DNA of 64,000 nucleotides from Peronospora farinosa (taxonomy: Eukaryota > Oomycota > Peronosporomycetes > Peronosporales > Peronosporaceae): the NCBI GenBank assembly GCA_947646735.1, contig CANTFK010000938.1:124001-188000 (forward strand), in the 5' to 3' direction. The position numbers and the translations under genes are program-made. The notes below the pieces were generated by a model, which had not been told where the DNA came from, did not search any database, and worked only from the letters and a program-made list of their open reading frames with translations. Shown here piece by piece: positions 1 through 11,440 of this stretch (its first letter is position 1; each line of letters begins with the position of its first letter).

Positions 1-814
1 GTCGCTCTGGTACGAGTTCTCCATTCCGTAAGCTGAGGCTGACTGTATGGATTCCTCAGCTTCTTTCAGTTTTAGCGCCTTTTGAAGGCGACGAAGGTAC
101 GCCTTGCCATCCTCGACGGTCTTTACAGGAGCTGGGTCGAAGAACGAACGCTCGTCGTGCGTCTGCGCCTTTTCCTTCGACGATTTTTTCTTGGCTGACA
201 AAGGACCACACAATGAATCGAGTTTCATCACTTTCTCCACTTATTTAAAGAAAAAGACAGTCCAGCAGAATAGTCAGCAAGCCATCTCGCTACTAGCTTC
301 ATCATAGAAGACAGCGTACATTGCGTAGCCCGATCCAACGGCACAGACGAAGATTCCAATTTGCTTGCTCTTGTCAAATACTATCAGCATGCATTACGCC
401 AATCAGTAACATGTCTTACCTGTTCTATACTATTAGACAAGTCCAGACCTTAGAATTGAATTGAATAAGCAGCTCTTCCCCCTGCACTTGCACCACCCGA
501 AATACCAACAGCATCGACAATACAAACAGTCCGTGGCCTGCAATACAAAAAACAAATGCCATCAGCTGCTCGTACAGATTTGTATACACATATGTATACT
601 AACTTAAAGTATTACCTGCAATAGCCAACAGACTGGGCTGTAGAGCGGAACGCCACTCGCCAGTAACAACGCTCCAAAGCGACGGCAACGTCATCCAGAG
701 TATCGTCGAGAGCAAAAATGCCATTGATCCCAAATTGCTTGTATACGTCTCCAATTTCGCCTCACGAATGGCCCGTGACTCCATGGCACGTAGTGCCTCT
801 GCACCGTCCGCCAT
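1..814 (-). CDS. Small multi-pass membrane protein, intron-rich, 3' end off the window
   Basis: I do not recognise the family. The proposed start is MADGAEAL at 814. Joining exons 814-616, 537-494, 429-420, 380-294 and 239-1 across GT-AG introns keeps one open frame of about 193 residues that continues past base 1. Three hydrophobic stretches are visible: MAFLLSTILWMTLPSLW, then a segment around LLAIAGHGLFVLSMLLV, then IGIFVCAVGSGYAMYAVFY. A basic, lysine-rich tail follows, including KKKSSKEKAQTH. The third exon is only 10 nt and is the weakest part of the model. If intron 4 (293-240) is not real, the protein ends at a TGA at 276-274 and a second frame starts at 228. The 5' end faces the next gene across 135 bp, so a shared divergent promoter is likely. 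A membrane location is inferred from hydrophobicity alone. Confidence 0.5.
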
Positions 815-949
815 TATATACTTGACTTTTCTACTCAAATGATATAGTGACACTTTTAGCCAATGTACTTGGTTCAAGATCTCAATTTTGTTTTGTCCAA
901 TCAAATTGCGACAGATATTTACTGATTCACAATTACGTCACTTCTCGCA
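815..949. promoter_or_regulatory. Divergent intergenic promoter region
   Basis: Only 135 bp separate the start codons of the membrane-protein gene (minus) and the phosphatase-family gene (plus), so both promoters must lie here or in the first exons. No TATA box is obvious. The interval contains an ACTGATTCACAATTACG stretch just upstream of the plus-strand ATG, but I cannot identify an initiator element with confidence. Confidence 0.4.
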
Positions 950-2159
950 ATGAACGGCTTTAATTCGTTCTTCGGCCCGACTAATTCGGTACCACGTAAT
1001 CCGTACAATGATCATTCGCAATCTCGACGATCTCGTAGGACAATGATCAATCGCTTTTACGTGCTCGTGGGAACCATTGTAGTGTTTGCGTTCTTTGTAG
1101 GCTATCAGAACTTCCACGGTATGACGCTCTGGGATGACAAGTTAATGTCGAGTAATCAACAGGCGGGGGCTGCCGCTGCGTTACCGGACAGTCAGTTTCG
1201 ACAGAGAATGCGCGGAACAAGCGTGGAAATGCTGAGCACCACACCAACGAGTCTTAAGATTATGACGTTTAACTTGAGATTTGCCGGCACTGAGGACGGA
1301 CCGAATAGTTGGGTATACCGTAAGGATCATGTGGCAGACATTATTAATCGTTACCATCCAGTGATCATGGGCACCCAGGAGGGATTGATGATGCAACTAG
1401 CAGAGCTAGAGGTGAGGTACAAGAAAAAGTTGTGGAGTGAATGAGTACAGTTGTAATGGTATTCTTGTGGTTTTTTTAATTTAGAGCTTGTTAAAACACC
1501 CGTACAAACGCTTTGGTGTCGAGCGCAGTGAAAATGGTGAGTTTGAGCAGATATTTTACGATGCAGAAGTGCTCGAGCGTCTGGACAATGGCGACTTTTG
1601 GCTTTCGAAAGAACCAGACACACCGGGAACTCGAGGTTGGGATGCCGCATGTGTGCGTATGGTGACGTGGGGCAAGTTCCGTTTGCGTGCTACGCAGCAG
1701 GAGCTTTTCTTCTTTAACACGCAATTGGATCATGAGGGTATGAAGTCACGTGAGATGAGCTCGAAACTGCTGTGGGAGCGAATGCAGGAAATTGCAGGCG
1801 AGGCCCCGCTCTTTCTTACGGGCGATTTTAACACCTACCGCCACACGAGCTTGTACAGCTACTTAACAACTCAAGAGGGTGGACCACAGCTACATGAAGC
1901 TTGGCCAGAAGCGGTGCAGCAGATTGGGGACGTTTCATACACGTGGCATGGCTGGGCTGGTGTTAAGAATAACGACGAGAAGAATGCTGTTCGTGCTGCC
2001 AACCATATTGATTGGATCTTCTTTCGTCCCCAGATGAAAGTGCTGACGACGGAAGTCATCACTGAAGATCGCAATGGCCGCTACCCATCGGATCACTATC
2101 CCATTCAGGCCGAAGTTCTCTTCCCCAGTCCTGCAAAAGTATCTCCCCCGCAGAATTAG
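950..2159 (+). CDS. Membrane-anchored endonuclease/exonuclease/phosphatase-family protein
   Basis: Two exons, 950-1411 and 1485-2159, are joined in phase 0 across a 73-nt intron (GTGAGG donor, TTTAATTTAG acceptor), giving about 378 residues. The N-terminus is Ser/Arg-rich and followed by one hydrophobic segment at about residues 36-53, which looks like a signal anchor. The catalytic domain has the Mg-dependent EEP signatures in order: MTFNLRF (about 105-111), GTQEG with the metal-binding Glu, FWLS and GWDAACVR, GDFNTY, HIDWIFF, and the terminal SDHYPI with the catalytic Asp-His pair. The layout resembles the sugar/lipid-phosphate EEP proteins shared with bacteria rather than AP endonucleases or deadenylases. 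The substrate cannot be told from sequence. A lumenal or extracellular catalytic domain is inferred from the anchor. Confidence 0.85.
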
Positions 2160-2274
2160 TGGACATCAAAATGAAAGGAATACGTCAATATGACAACCGT
2201 GTGCTAGTTGTATCGTTGCGGGACTATGTCGGTACACTTACTTAGGGCGGCTTAGATTGCTGAAGTATAGCATT

Positions 2275-3265
2275 TCATGGGTTCATGTCATAATTGGCTA
2301 GTTCGAAGATGATGTTTCGTACGAGTAAAAAGCCTTCAATTATCTGCAGGCAAAAAGTCCTAAGAGAACAGTCGCAATGGCAGGACAATGGTAAATGGTG
2401 TCCTTAAGGTTCTTAGCCCAACGGCAAGTGCTTCAATGGTGCCTTAAACCGTGTCATCAGACGAAAAGAGTGGGCTAAACGGTATCGCGAGCTTTACCTG
2501 TAAATTGTGAGTGTGTAGTACATTGCAGCTCCACGAGGTAGCCAAGATTCAGGTTGCCAACACCAAAGCAGTCTTCAGCCAGCGGAAGCAAGAATTAACG
2601 AAAATCTCAAGCGGACCGATGGTTCCTAAGATTCTTGGCCGGAGCAGAGAAGTATAGTTGTACATCATGGCAAGATCAAACGACAGCATCAAGACCATAT
2701 AAGCCGGCTGAAAGTTCGATCGCAAGTCGGCACCATTCTCGTCTAAAACCTCCTGTGTGACATCAATACATTGCTCGTAACAATCACGACAATGCCTACG
2801 ATTTCAAGTGATCACCTCTGGCGCCGATGTTGTAGCGAAACTCTGCGTACTACATTAACCAAAACAGTAATATGATAATCTAACAACAAACATTGGTTAA
2901 ACTTCACCTTTCTCCTTCTCACCTGTCGCGGCGTGAACCATTGAGCGGTTGGAATCCAAACACCATTCGTTTGTTAAAGTCAGTGACTATCGTATGCATT
3001 GCAGATGATCGCGATGTTTTTGCCTTGGCGACTATCTAATACAGAAGAGGGTCAGTCGATTTAGTCTACCGCGAGCAGACATATTGCAGCATATCGTACC
3101 TATATCTTAGAGGCAATAAGTTTCTTCGTCCAAAGGAAGCGAAGTAATTCAGCATCATTCATAAAAAATTATGTTTCATTTCAAAGTTCGCAGCGATACC
3201 TTTGCTCGGACTTGCTGCACCCTCACAAGTCAACGTTAGAATACTATAGTAGGCTTTGGTGATGT
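2275..3265 (-). pseudogene. Fragmentary minus-strand coding signal, uncertain gene or gene remnant
   Basis: Several minus-strand stretches read as protein and are bounded by splice-like sites. 3265-3200 encodes ITKAYYSILTLTCEG. A middle stretch near 3035-2935 encodes MVFGFQPLNGSRR. 2795-2552 encodes a long hydrophobic run including LMLSFDLAMMYNYTSLL. 2343-2275 encodes IIEGFLLVRNIIFEL and ends in TGA. The stretches do not join into one convincing model: one required intron would be only 20 nt. This is either an intron-rich membrane protein gene I cannot resolve or a decaying copy. No family is recognised. The rest of 2160-3568 shows nothing else. Confidence 0.3.
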
Positions 3266-3568
3266 CTGAAACAGAGTGATAATCATCAACAAGCGTCAGA
3301 ATCTTTAAGTCATCCGTTACTTCTCATCGCATCCTAGCTACCTACCAGCACAAACCAAAGCCACGTAGCGTATTCCTGTAGCACGCGAAGCAGCAGCTGC
3401 GGTGTGGACTGGCCTCGCCTCAAGTTGATGCTGCAACTTCGCTGTAAATCAAAATGTGACAATTGGTCTTTCAACCGAGGTCCGAATAAAAAACAATTCG
3501 CATCAATTCTAACGGCTCATCGTGCACCGAAGGCTTGTAAATGGCACTCTCTTCGTTGCAGAATAGCA

Positions 3569-5140
3569 CTAGTCAGTGGCCTCATCAACCTCACGCTTTT
3601 TGAGCATCTTGATGATGGCATTGGCAGTGGCCTCGTTGCGAGGTGCGCCGCGACCGACAGTGTACATTTCAGCAAGATTCTTCCAAGCCATCATGGAGTC
3701 TCTGTCAGCCGCCTCCTGATAGTATAAGAATGCCTTTTTAAAGTCCTGCTTGACGCCAATGCCGTTGTAGTACAAAGCACCAAGACAGCAGTAAGCATCT
3801 GCGTGTCCTTGCTCAGCTGCAGCCATATAAAATCTGCGCGCCTGCTCGTAGTCTTGGTCGAACCCGTCACTGCCATGAAAATGAATGTCTGCCATGCAGA
3901 AATACGCATCAGCGTCCCCTGCCTTCAGAGCCTTGTCCAGATGCTCAAGAAACTTGGCACGATTAGCAGCAAAATCATTGGCCTCGTCGCCCGAGCGATA
4001 CAACTGCGCCAAGTAGAACAAAGCACTCGGGTGGCCCTTGCTGGCTGCCATTTTAATAAGCATGAATCCGCTCGTAAAGTTTGGCTCGATTCCCAGGTCC
4101 TTGTCACCCTGGTGCAGTAGCGATCCCATGAAAAACTGTGCCGAGACATCGCCCACCTCTGCTGCGCGGGTGAAAAATGGAATCGATGCGCTCTTGTTGT
4201 CCGGAAAAGGTGGTTCCGCATGATGGACGCCCTCGAATAACATCACTCCAAGGTTGTACAGCGCATCAGGGTGTGGGTTCTCGTCCTTTGTCACGTTAGT
4301 ATACCAGGAGCTAGCCTCCATGGCCATTGGTGGGCTGTGGCTTAGGCACAAGTTGCCAAGCTGAACGTGAGCATCACGGTTACTGTTATCAGCTGCGCGA
4401 CGCAGCCACTCCACTGCCTTTGTCGTGTCCAGCTGCGTCTGAGGAGCATCCACGTGGTCTTCGTTGAGCGGCTCCAGCTTCGACTTGGGGTCCAACAGAA
4501 GCTCCATTGTTCTACCAAACGCTCGATCTAGCTTCGCAGTCGTAACGTGCTGTACCACCATAACATCACCATCCGATCGCGCCGCCTTGGCTCGTTGTTT
4601 GTGCTTCTGTTCCATCAGATATTGTTTGTAAGCAGCACGCGCACTCTTTCGAATCTCTTTAATGTTCATGGCCTCATCAGGACGTCTCAATTGCTGTCGA
4701 TTAGCCTCTGCATCACGTAGTAGCTCCTTGTTCTTGCATTGTGCCTCTTTTTCCTCTTCTGTCTCGTCTTCTTCCTCCTTTTCGGACAGTAACAACGAGC
4801 CCAGTAGATACTGGGCGTCTGCAATGTTGGCATGTGCTGCAACCCCTAAGAGTCCCATAGCCTGTTGCATATCATCGCCATCCAGTAGCTTTTTAGCCTT
4901 TTCAAAGGCTTGAAACGCCTAAAAAATTCAATTGGAAAACAGATTTTAATAAACATTTCACTCGTTCATAAAAAGCAGCAGACCCACCTCTTTCCTCTTC
5001 ACTGCAGAGCTAAACGCACGACCACCAAATAGCTTACATCGCTGATATGTCAAGAGCGATTGTTCATTTATAGCCACATGCCTGTAACCACTGGCAGCCA
5101 GCGCAATCTCAGCTACTTTTCGTCCAACTCGCTGCATCAC
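3569..5140 (-). CDS. Sel1-like repeat (TPR-like) protein
   Basis: Two exons, 5140-4988 and 4918-3569, join in phase 0 across a 69-nt intron (GTGGGT donor, TTTTTTAG acceptor) to give about 500 residues. Exon 1 encodes a basic, Ser/Ala-rich N-terminus with GRAFSSAVKRKE, compatible with a mitochondrial presequence. A strongly acidic run (KEEEDETEEEKEAQ) follows at about residue 100. The C-terminal two-thirds is a series of Sel1-like repeats with the typical A-x-x-x-L-G/A-x-x-Y/L spacing: ALYNLGVMLFEG, AQFFMGSLLHQG, ALFYLAQLYRSG, AYFCMADIHFHG, AYCCLGALYYNGIG, AWKNLAEMYTVGRG. Such solenoids act as protein-interaction scaffolds; the partner is unknown. The gene ends in TAG. Confidence 0.85.
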
Positions 5141-5525
5141 TTTTGTAAATTTGTGGCTACGTAATGTGTAATGTGTACCACATCCATTTATTCTTAAAAA
5201 ACGACTGAATTAGTGATATTTCTGACTTGGGGGATCGAGATTTTGGATATTAAATAATAATTCCTTAGCATGCAATTGAAATATTGCAATAAAAAGTATT
5301 AAGTTTCATAACTGCTAAAGAGCTTGTAGAACGGCGGAAACAAGTAGTAGCAGAAAAGTGCAAACGAATCATGCATTTTTTTCGTGCTACTCGCAATTAT
5401 TACAGCTAGATAGATAGGTAATGGAAAACGTACATATGCCTCATTGGTGGTAATTTTCAGCTCGCCATTTGCATACACTGACGTCTTCCTTTCTTCTCGC
5501 TAGTGCTCCCAGTACAAGATGATGC
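5141..5525. other. Intergenic spacer, AT-rich
   Basis: This lies between the 5' end of the Sel1-repeat gene and the 3' end of the myosin gene, both on the minus strand. It must hold the Sel1 gene promoter and the myosin 3' UTR. I see no open frame, repeat or RNA gene. Confidence 0.5.
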
Positions 5526-8500
5526 TCAATTAGAAGTACTTATCTCGTCCCACTCGTACCCGAGCACGCGTGCCATAAAACCCGATGTGGATTCCTTCTG
5601 AGCTGTTCGCATCTTAAACACGGCATGGCACGTCCGACACACGCGCTGTGGGTCCTTCACTTGCTTGCCACCATTAGTCATACGCCCAGGAAATTCCTTC
5701 GGAAACCGATGCATCTCCACAGTGAACGCTGAGCAATCAGAACAGCATACTCGTCCACAGTGTCGGCAGTGGTGACGTCGGTTGCCAAACTTAAAGTTTG
5801 ATCCACACAGCATGCACGACCGTCGCTCCTTTTCGTCAATCCACGTAGGTGGCTGTGAAATTGCGCTAAATAGTTTTTTCAGAAACTTTTTATTTGCCAC
5901 TTCGATCACCATTCGTCCCTTAGCATCAGGTGCATTCAGCGATGCACCATGCTTAATTAGTGAACAACCAATATCAATCAGTTCACGCTCGACGGCAACG
6001 TGCAGCAGCGTAGATCCATCGGCCAGCTGAATGTTCGGGTCGGCTCCTCTTGCAAGGAATAGTTCCGTAATCGCAGGATCGGTTTGGCGAGTGGTCATAA
6101 TGTGAACCACCAACGGAGTCTGGAATCGCGCATTCACCTTGTCAACTTCACCGCCGTGCTTGATCAAGTAATCGACAAGGCGGTATCCATTCTTGCGATC
6201 TCGAGACACAGCAAAATGAAGCGCATTGTTCTCGTTGCGATCTGTCAAAAGAATTAAATCTTGAATATCATCGGACTTGCACAGCTCCATAACGATCTGG
6301 TACTGGCCCTTACGGACAGCCAAGTGTAAAGCTGTCTGGTGATGCTTCAACTCTCGGAATAACACGTCAGCCTTAAAGTGCAGCAGCAATTTCACCGTCT
6401 TGGCATCACCGCGGTCCACAGCATTGATCAGGGCAGTTCGGCCATCAGCGTTCACAATGTTAGGCGTGCAGCCAGCTTCCAGCAGCATTCGGGCAATGCG
6501 CGGCTCCTTGGTCAAATGCAGTGGCGTGTTGCCATCATCGTCTTGAACAAGAACGTCGACCTCCCAGTCCAGGAGAATGCCAACAACCTCAACGTTCTGG
6601 TAAAGGGACGCCGTGTGTAGTGGGGTACGACCTCGGCGATTGCGAGCGTTGATGTCAGAACCGTTCTGAAGCAGCTTTAGCACATCTTGCTCATTGCAAC
6701 AATTGGCAGCCACGTGCAGCACAGTGTCACCCGGGTCCATTGCAACCTGGCGGGAGGAGTTTAACATTGAATAGTCGTCATCACCATATTCCTTGGTGAA
6801 GCGGAAGCGGGATACTGCACGGTTACCAGCTTCCTCGTTCAAATCTGTGAGCTTCACGGATGAACCACGGTCACCGTCCGACGAGTCATCCGACACTGGG
6901 TCAGATGACGCAGACTGAGCAGTAAGGCGATTCTGCTCCTCAAGCTCAGCAGTCTTGCGCTTCTCATCCATGATACGCTGTTCTTCAGCAGTACGCCGCT
7001 CCTCCTCGAGCTGCTTTTTATCAGCGAGCTGCTTTTGACGCAATAGTTCGGCCTGTTTCGCTCGGCGGCGTTCGCGCAGCACGTAGAATCGGCATCGCGT
7101 GATAAAACCACGAATCGCCTTCTGCAGGACAACAGCCGACACCTGCATTCGAGCGTAGTGGCGACGAGCAATCAGGCCGCGGACAGCAGCTTGGATAAGT
7201 ACCACAAACTCACCATAGCGTTTGGCTAACTGTGCCTCCACGAACTGAATGGCCGAGCGGCGAAAGAAAACACGAGTAAGCCCAACTTGGATGCCAGCAA
7301 CATTCGCCTGTTGGGTATCCGACGCCACACCTGCCAGCTCCGGATACCGATCGGCATGTGCCTTTAGCAAGAACTCTACCAACAAGCTTGCGGCGTTCTT
7401 GCGTTCAGTGCTATCAAAGTCTTCTTCAGCTGCTGCAGCAGGAATGCGCTGCAAATATTCGCCATTCGCCAACGGGCGGTAGCGCTTAATGAACTGCAAG
7501 TGGGCAATACGAACCGGGTAGCCAGCACGGTTGACGCGTACAGCTTCCAAAACACCGCCAGCCTTCAGTTGGTCACACACACGCTTCGGCATCAGCAGGT
7601 TGGCCTTGGCCTTATCGTTGGGCTTTAGACAGCGCACGTAGTGGCAGTCAGTGACATTGATAGTTTCCAGCAGATTCTTTAGCTGATTTCGGAACTGCAA
7701 ACCCAAGCTCACGCGAGCAGCGATACTCGAGGCTCTGCCCTTTGACTTTTTAGAGAACGGCTTTTTCTCAACTGAAACCTGCAACAGTCCGCGCACAAAT
7801 GGCTTCGACGATCTCTTGATGATAGCAGTTATCTCAGGGTACAAAATGTCCTTGTTCTTCTCACAAAATCCAAACGTATCGTACGTGACTGCACCAGCGT
7901 AATGATGCACGACGAAGAGATGGTTAGCCATCTCTGTCTTGCTCGAGCTGAAGTGTGGGTTTAACTCGTGTTGACGGTAAAGCTTTCGTGAAAAGTTCTG
8001 GTCATTACCCTGCGGAACAATGCACTCTTCATCAAGAGCCGGAAGAATACCGTACGGCTTACCATGAATCAGGTCAATGCATGGACCATTGTCCGGAAAG
8101 TCAATAAAGCTCCACTCAATTTTCTCCTTCTCGTACGTCTCCTGTTCCATGCGCAACACAGTTAGGTTAAAGTGCTGCTGCAGAGTTTCGTTGGCGTAAT
8201 TAATGCATAGTTGCTCAAAAGAGTTGTGCTCCAAATCCTCAAAACCAAAGATATCCAACAGGCCTATAAACGGAATATCTCGGCTTTCGTTTTCCACAAT
8301 TTCGTTAATACGGCTGACGAGCCAGTCAAAAAGCTTTCCGTAAAGAAATCGCGCAAGAGCGTCACGAGCATTTTCAGCGGCGTCCGGTAGCAAGCCAATA
8401 GAGTAGTGTTCGTCCTTCGTTTGAATGTTGCGGTTGCAAATAGCCTGCTCAAGCCCCTGCTTGTCGACTTCCAGGTAGTCAAGCACCATCTTCATCGAGT

Positions 8501-9739
8501 CTTCGCACATGTTAGAAATCTCGGATCCCTCAGTACCTGAAGCCTGGTGTGTCTCGTCAAACTCTAGATTTCCAATGTGCAACAGAGCTGATATGGTGAC
8601 GAAGATGCTCTCCATGTCGTCGTTATCGAAGCCCATCGTCTGCATGGCGGTCTTCAAAACGCCAAACTGTTCCGCGTCGTTCACACCATCCTTTCGCTTG
8701 ACGCAAGTGCTCTGATTCAAGTAGCGGTATTTGGTCGGTGTCTTCAGATTCCAGCGTTTCTTTTCCTCTTCGGTCGCACCAGCAATGATCTCGTAAAAAA
8801 TGTGATAATTACGCTCCGACTCAGCCTGGTAAGAAAGTCGCACCTTCTCCAGTAGATACGTCTGGATCGAAGCGCCAATGAGGCTTCCTTCTAGCGAGAA
8901 CTCCATCTTTATAAATTTTCCAAAACGACTACTATTGTCATTGCGAATAGTACGCGCGTTGCCAAACGATTCCAAAATTGGATTCGACGACAACACCTGC
9001 TGCATGACGTTGCTGTCCGCGGATGTATCTTTATGCTGCGAGATGGTTGCCAAATAATTCATCACAAACTTGGTAGTTTCCGTCTTACCAGCACCACTTT
9101 CACCGCTGACCAAAATTGATTGGTTAGCAGCACCTCCATGCGCACTGTGTCCAATTGGATTCATCAACGAGCGGTAAGCCTTATCCGCAATGCTATAGAC
9201 GTGTGGCGGCATATCAGGCACTTCTTGTCCGAGTGCACGCTTATCTCCATTACGGACATACTTGCGCATAATCTTGTCAGTGTAGATACCGAGATTCTGA
9301 AAGGGGTTAATAGCCAACAGAATCTCACCCGTGAGCGTATAAATCTCATTAATCTTGAAACGCTCGCTCAGTGTGTGACAAATTCCTGGTTCATGAAGAT
9401 GAGGCAACTGGATTAAATCTTCAACAACGTCCTAATATCCGTCCAAACAACAACAAAAAATCGTCAATTTTAATCCAAAAATGCATGTACGACCATCATT
9501 CCTGCACTCACCATGTCACTACTGTTAGCAAGTAGTACACCGTTTACTTTCTCTTCTTCAAGCGCCGTCACATCAATCGGTATTGTCTTCTCTGTCCTTG
9601 CATGCGGTCCCTCATTCATACAAAGCGTCACCTCCCGCTTGCCCGAGTCGCTTTGTGGCTCACCAAGTTTGACGACCGTCGCGCGATGCCACTCATCTGT
9701 CTCTACATCACGGAGCCATACGCCTACGCCCTTCTCCAT
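5526..9739 (-). CDS. Unconventional myosin with IQ motifs, ankyrin repeats and C-terminal FYVE finger
   Basis: Two exons, 9739-9512 and 9431-5526, join in phase 0 (GTGAGT donor, ATATTAG acceptor) to give about 1377 residues. Exon 1 encodes a small beta-rich N-terminal domain of about 76 residues. The motor follows, with the P-loop GESGAGKTE at about 186-194, switch I NDNSSRFGKF, and switch II DIFGFEDLEHNSFEQ with LCINYANE. Two IQ-type helices (IQAAVRGLIARR, LQKAIRGFITRCRF) precede a charged coiled coil (about 860-930). Ankyrin repeats cover about 970-1260 (for example GRTPLHTASLYQNVEVVGIL, GNTPLHL, GRTALINAV). A FYVE zinc finger (CxxC pairs, HHCRHCGRVCCSDCSA) lies near the end. The head should be an actin-based ATP-driven motor and FYVE should bind PI3P, pointing to endosomal transport. 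This head-ANK-FYVE order is typical of oomycete myosins. Confidence 0.95.
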
Positions 9740-10949
9740 ATTAAAGTCGTTACAGAAAAAGGTTTACTTCTTTTCTTCGATAAAGACTGATACGCTGATG
9801 ACGCGTGTGGCTGGAAAGCAATTACTACTTAGGCACAACGAGTAGGAAATCGAGAGTGCCAGCACTTTTTAGTCGAGGGCGGTTTTTATTATTGTGAACT
9901 GGGTTTCTTCTACCCGCATTTAGCGACCATTGTAAAGGTGATACAAATTAAACAGCGAAATAGCAATGTGTACTGACAAAATCACTGTCAGAATCGTTCT
10001 AAATCGTACTTAGACGAGTAAAAATTAAGCTCATTTTCACCACGACTGGCTCTTTCTCACACTATGATATCAATAGGTTCCACACGCTAAAACGTATCAG
10101 ATTGTATTGGATTTTAAAGGGTTTTGATTCATATTTTGTAACCCGACAAAATGGCTGCAAAATGAATGGGGCTCGGTGTAAAATACCAGGTGGTGGAAGC
10201 GATATGATGAGAGCAGCTGGCGCTAATACCCGCGAACAGTAGGGAAGACATACCAGCCTATATTTACAATAGAAGCACCAGCAAACGCGGTATGTTATTA
10301 TGTCCGCACACAAATAAAAGTGTTTAAGTAGCTTCCTCTTTTATTCTTGCACTACGAGCATTATTCCATAGTGTCGATCTTTACTTTTGCACGACTGAGG
10401 TATAACAAAGTCACCTGTGAAAGTCAAAATTTAACCCTTTACAGGATTTTTACAGCTTCTAAATTCTTACGAGCTCGTCCCTGTTTTCGCCGTAAGTGGT
10501 CAGCGTAGCCTGCAAACTGAAATCGTCTGGTCAGTCCAGCTGAATGGAGTGAGTAACCCACTAGTCTCGAAGGGCCCTTTTCAATCTTCTTGTCCAAAGT
10601 CGGCTGCAGTCACGCAGATAACGTCCGCCAATCAATAAAAGACTGAATACAGACCTCCCTCCAATAAGTTGTCCTCCAATAAGTTATATATAACCTGCGG
10701 TAGGTTATCAAATTTTGTGTCCACCGAGCTCGTTCAATGGTCGCTAAGTTATAAGTTTTAAGTTATAGTCAGGCAGGGCAATATAACTTCATAAAATTAG
10801 TTTTTTTTCTTGTACTTTAGACGAGAAAACCTACTTAAACCACATGTCAAAGGTAGTTTCGGTATGGGTGCGTTGCAAAAAGCCCAAATGAAGGTCGCAA
10901 GAGAACTTTAGAAGCGGCTTGTGGACCGGGATATATCGAGCACGGAGCA
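9740..10949. other. Intergenic region, no gene seen
   Basis: It contains the myosin promoter side and AT-rich DNA up to the retrotransposon. Short frames at 10062-10313 and 10831-11073 have no recognisable features, and the second runs into the LTR. A local repeat (CTCCAATAAGTTGTCCTCCA around 10661-10686) and several TTATAA-type motifs are visible, perhaps remnants of older insertions. Confidence 0.4.
10945..10949. repeat. Target-site duplication, left (GAGCA)
   Basis: GAGCA directly precedes the left LTR and is repeated exactly at 19060-19064 after the right LTR. A 5-bp duplication is what Ty3/Gypsy integration produces, and it fixes both ends of the element. Confidence 0.9.
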
Positions 10950-11402
10950 TGTAACGGGGCACCCTCCGACTATACTGATTACAGTATAGCCTACTTTCAC
11001 TGATTACAGTGAAAGCAGGTGCCTCAATTACCTCTCTTACACAAGAGGCAGAGGAAGCTTTACTTCTAAACAAACGCTTAGAAGTAGGGGGAAAGAAAAC
11101 TGTATTTAATATAGTTAAGTATCTTAATAAAACTAATCTGTTATAACCTATGTTAACTATATTAAACTACAACTATGTATGTCGACAACTTGCCCTCCAC
11201 TCATTGCGCGCGTCCATCGGTCATTGGTCAGCGCGTTGGTTGATATGATGGCCCATATCAACCAATAAGAGGGCATCTCCAACTTCAAGGAGATCTAGGA
11301 ACAATATTATAAGAAAAGGTAATATTGTCAAAATATTATAATAATATTTTATTGACACTTCATATAAGTGTCAATATTATGTAACGAGCTCACCCCGTTA
11401 CA
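10950..11402 (-). repeat. Element 1, 3' LTR
   Basis: It starts TGTAACGGGG and ends CCCCGTTACA, giving 10-bp inverted termini, and it matches 18608-19059 almost perfectly. It carries internal hairpins (CTATACTG/CAGTATAG, CTTTCACTG/CAGTGAAAG) and an AT-rich segment that probably holds promoter and polyadenylation signals. Confidence 0.95.
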
Positions 11403-11418
11403 TCACCCCCCCAACCAA
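11403..11418 (-). promoter_or_regulatory. Element 1 polypurine tract
   Basis: On the minus strand this reads TTGGGGGGGGTGA immediately before the 3' LTR. It is the G-rich primer site for plus-strand DNA synthesis. Confidence 0.8.
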
Positions 11419-11440
11419 CAATCACATTAGTGACTGTTTA

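Noticed and set aside
3404..3727. 107-codon plus-strand ORF
   Set aside because: It starts with a non-ATG codon and overlaps the Sel1 gene antisense. No protein-like features.
3569..4221. Several antisense and alternative-frame ORFs inside the Sel1 and myosin genes
   Set aside because: Shadows of well-supported coding sequence.
10831..11073. 80-codon minus-strand ORF next to element 1
   Set aside because: Half of it lies in the LTR, so it is a fusion frame created by the insertion. The flank part could be an exon remnant, but restoring the site gives an early stop.
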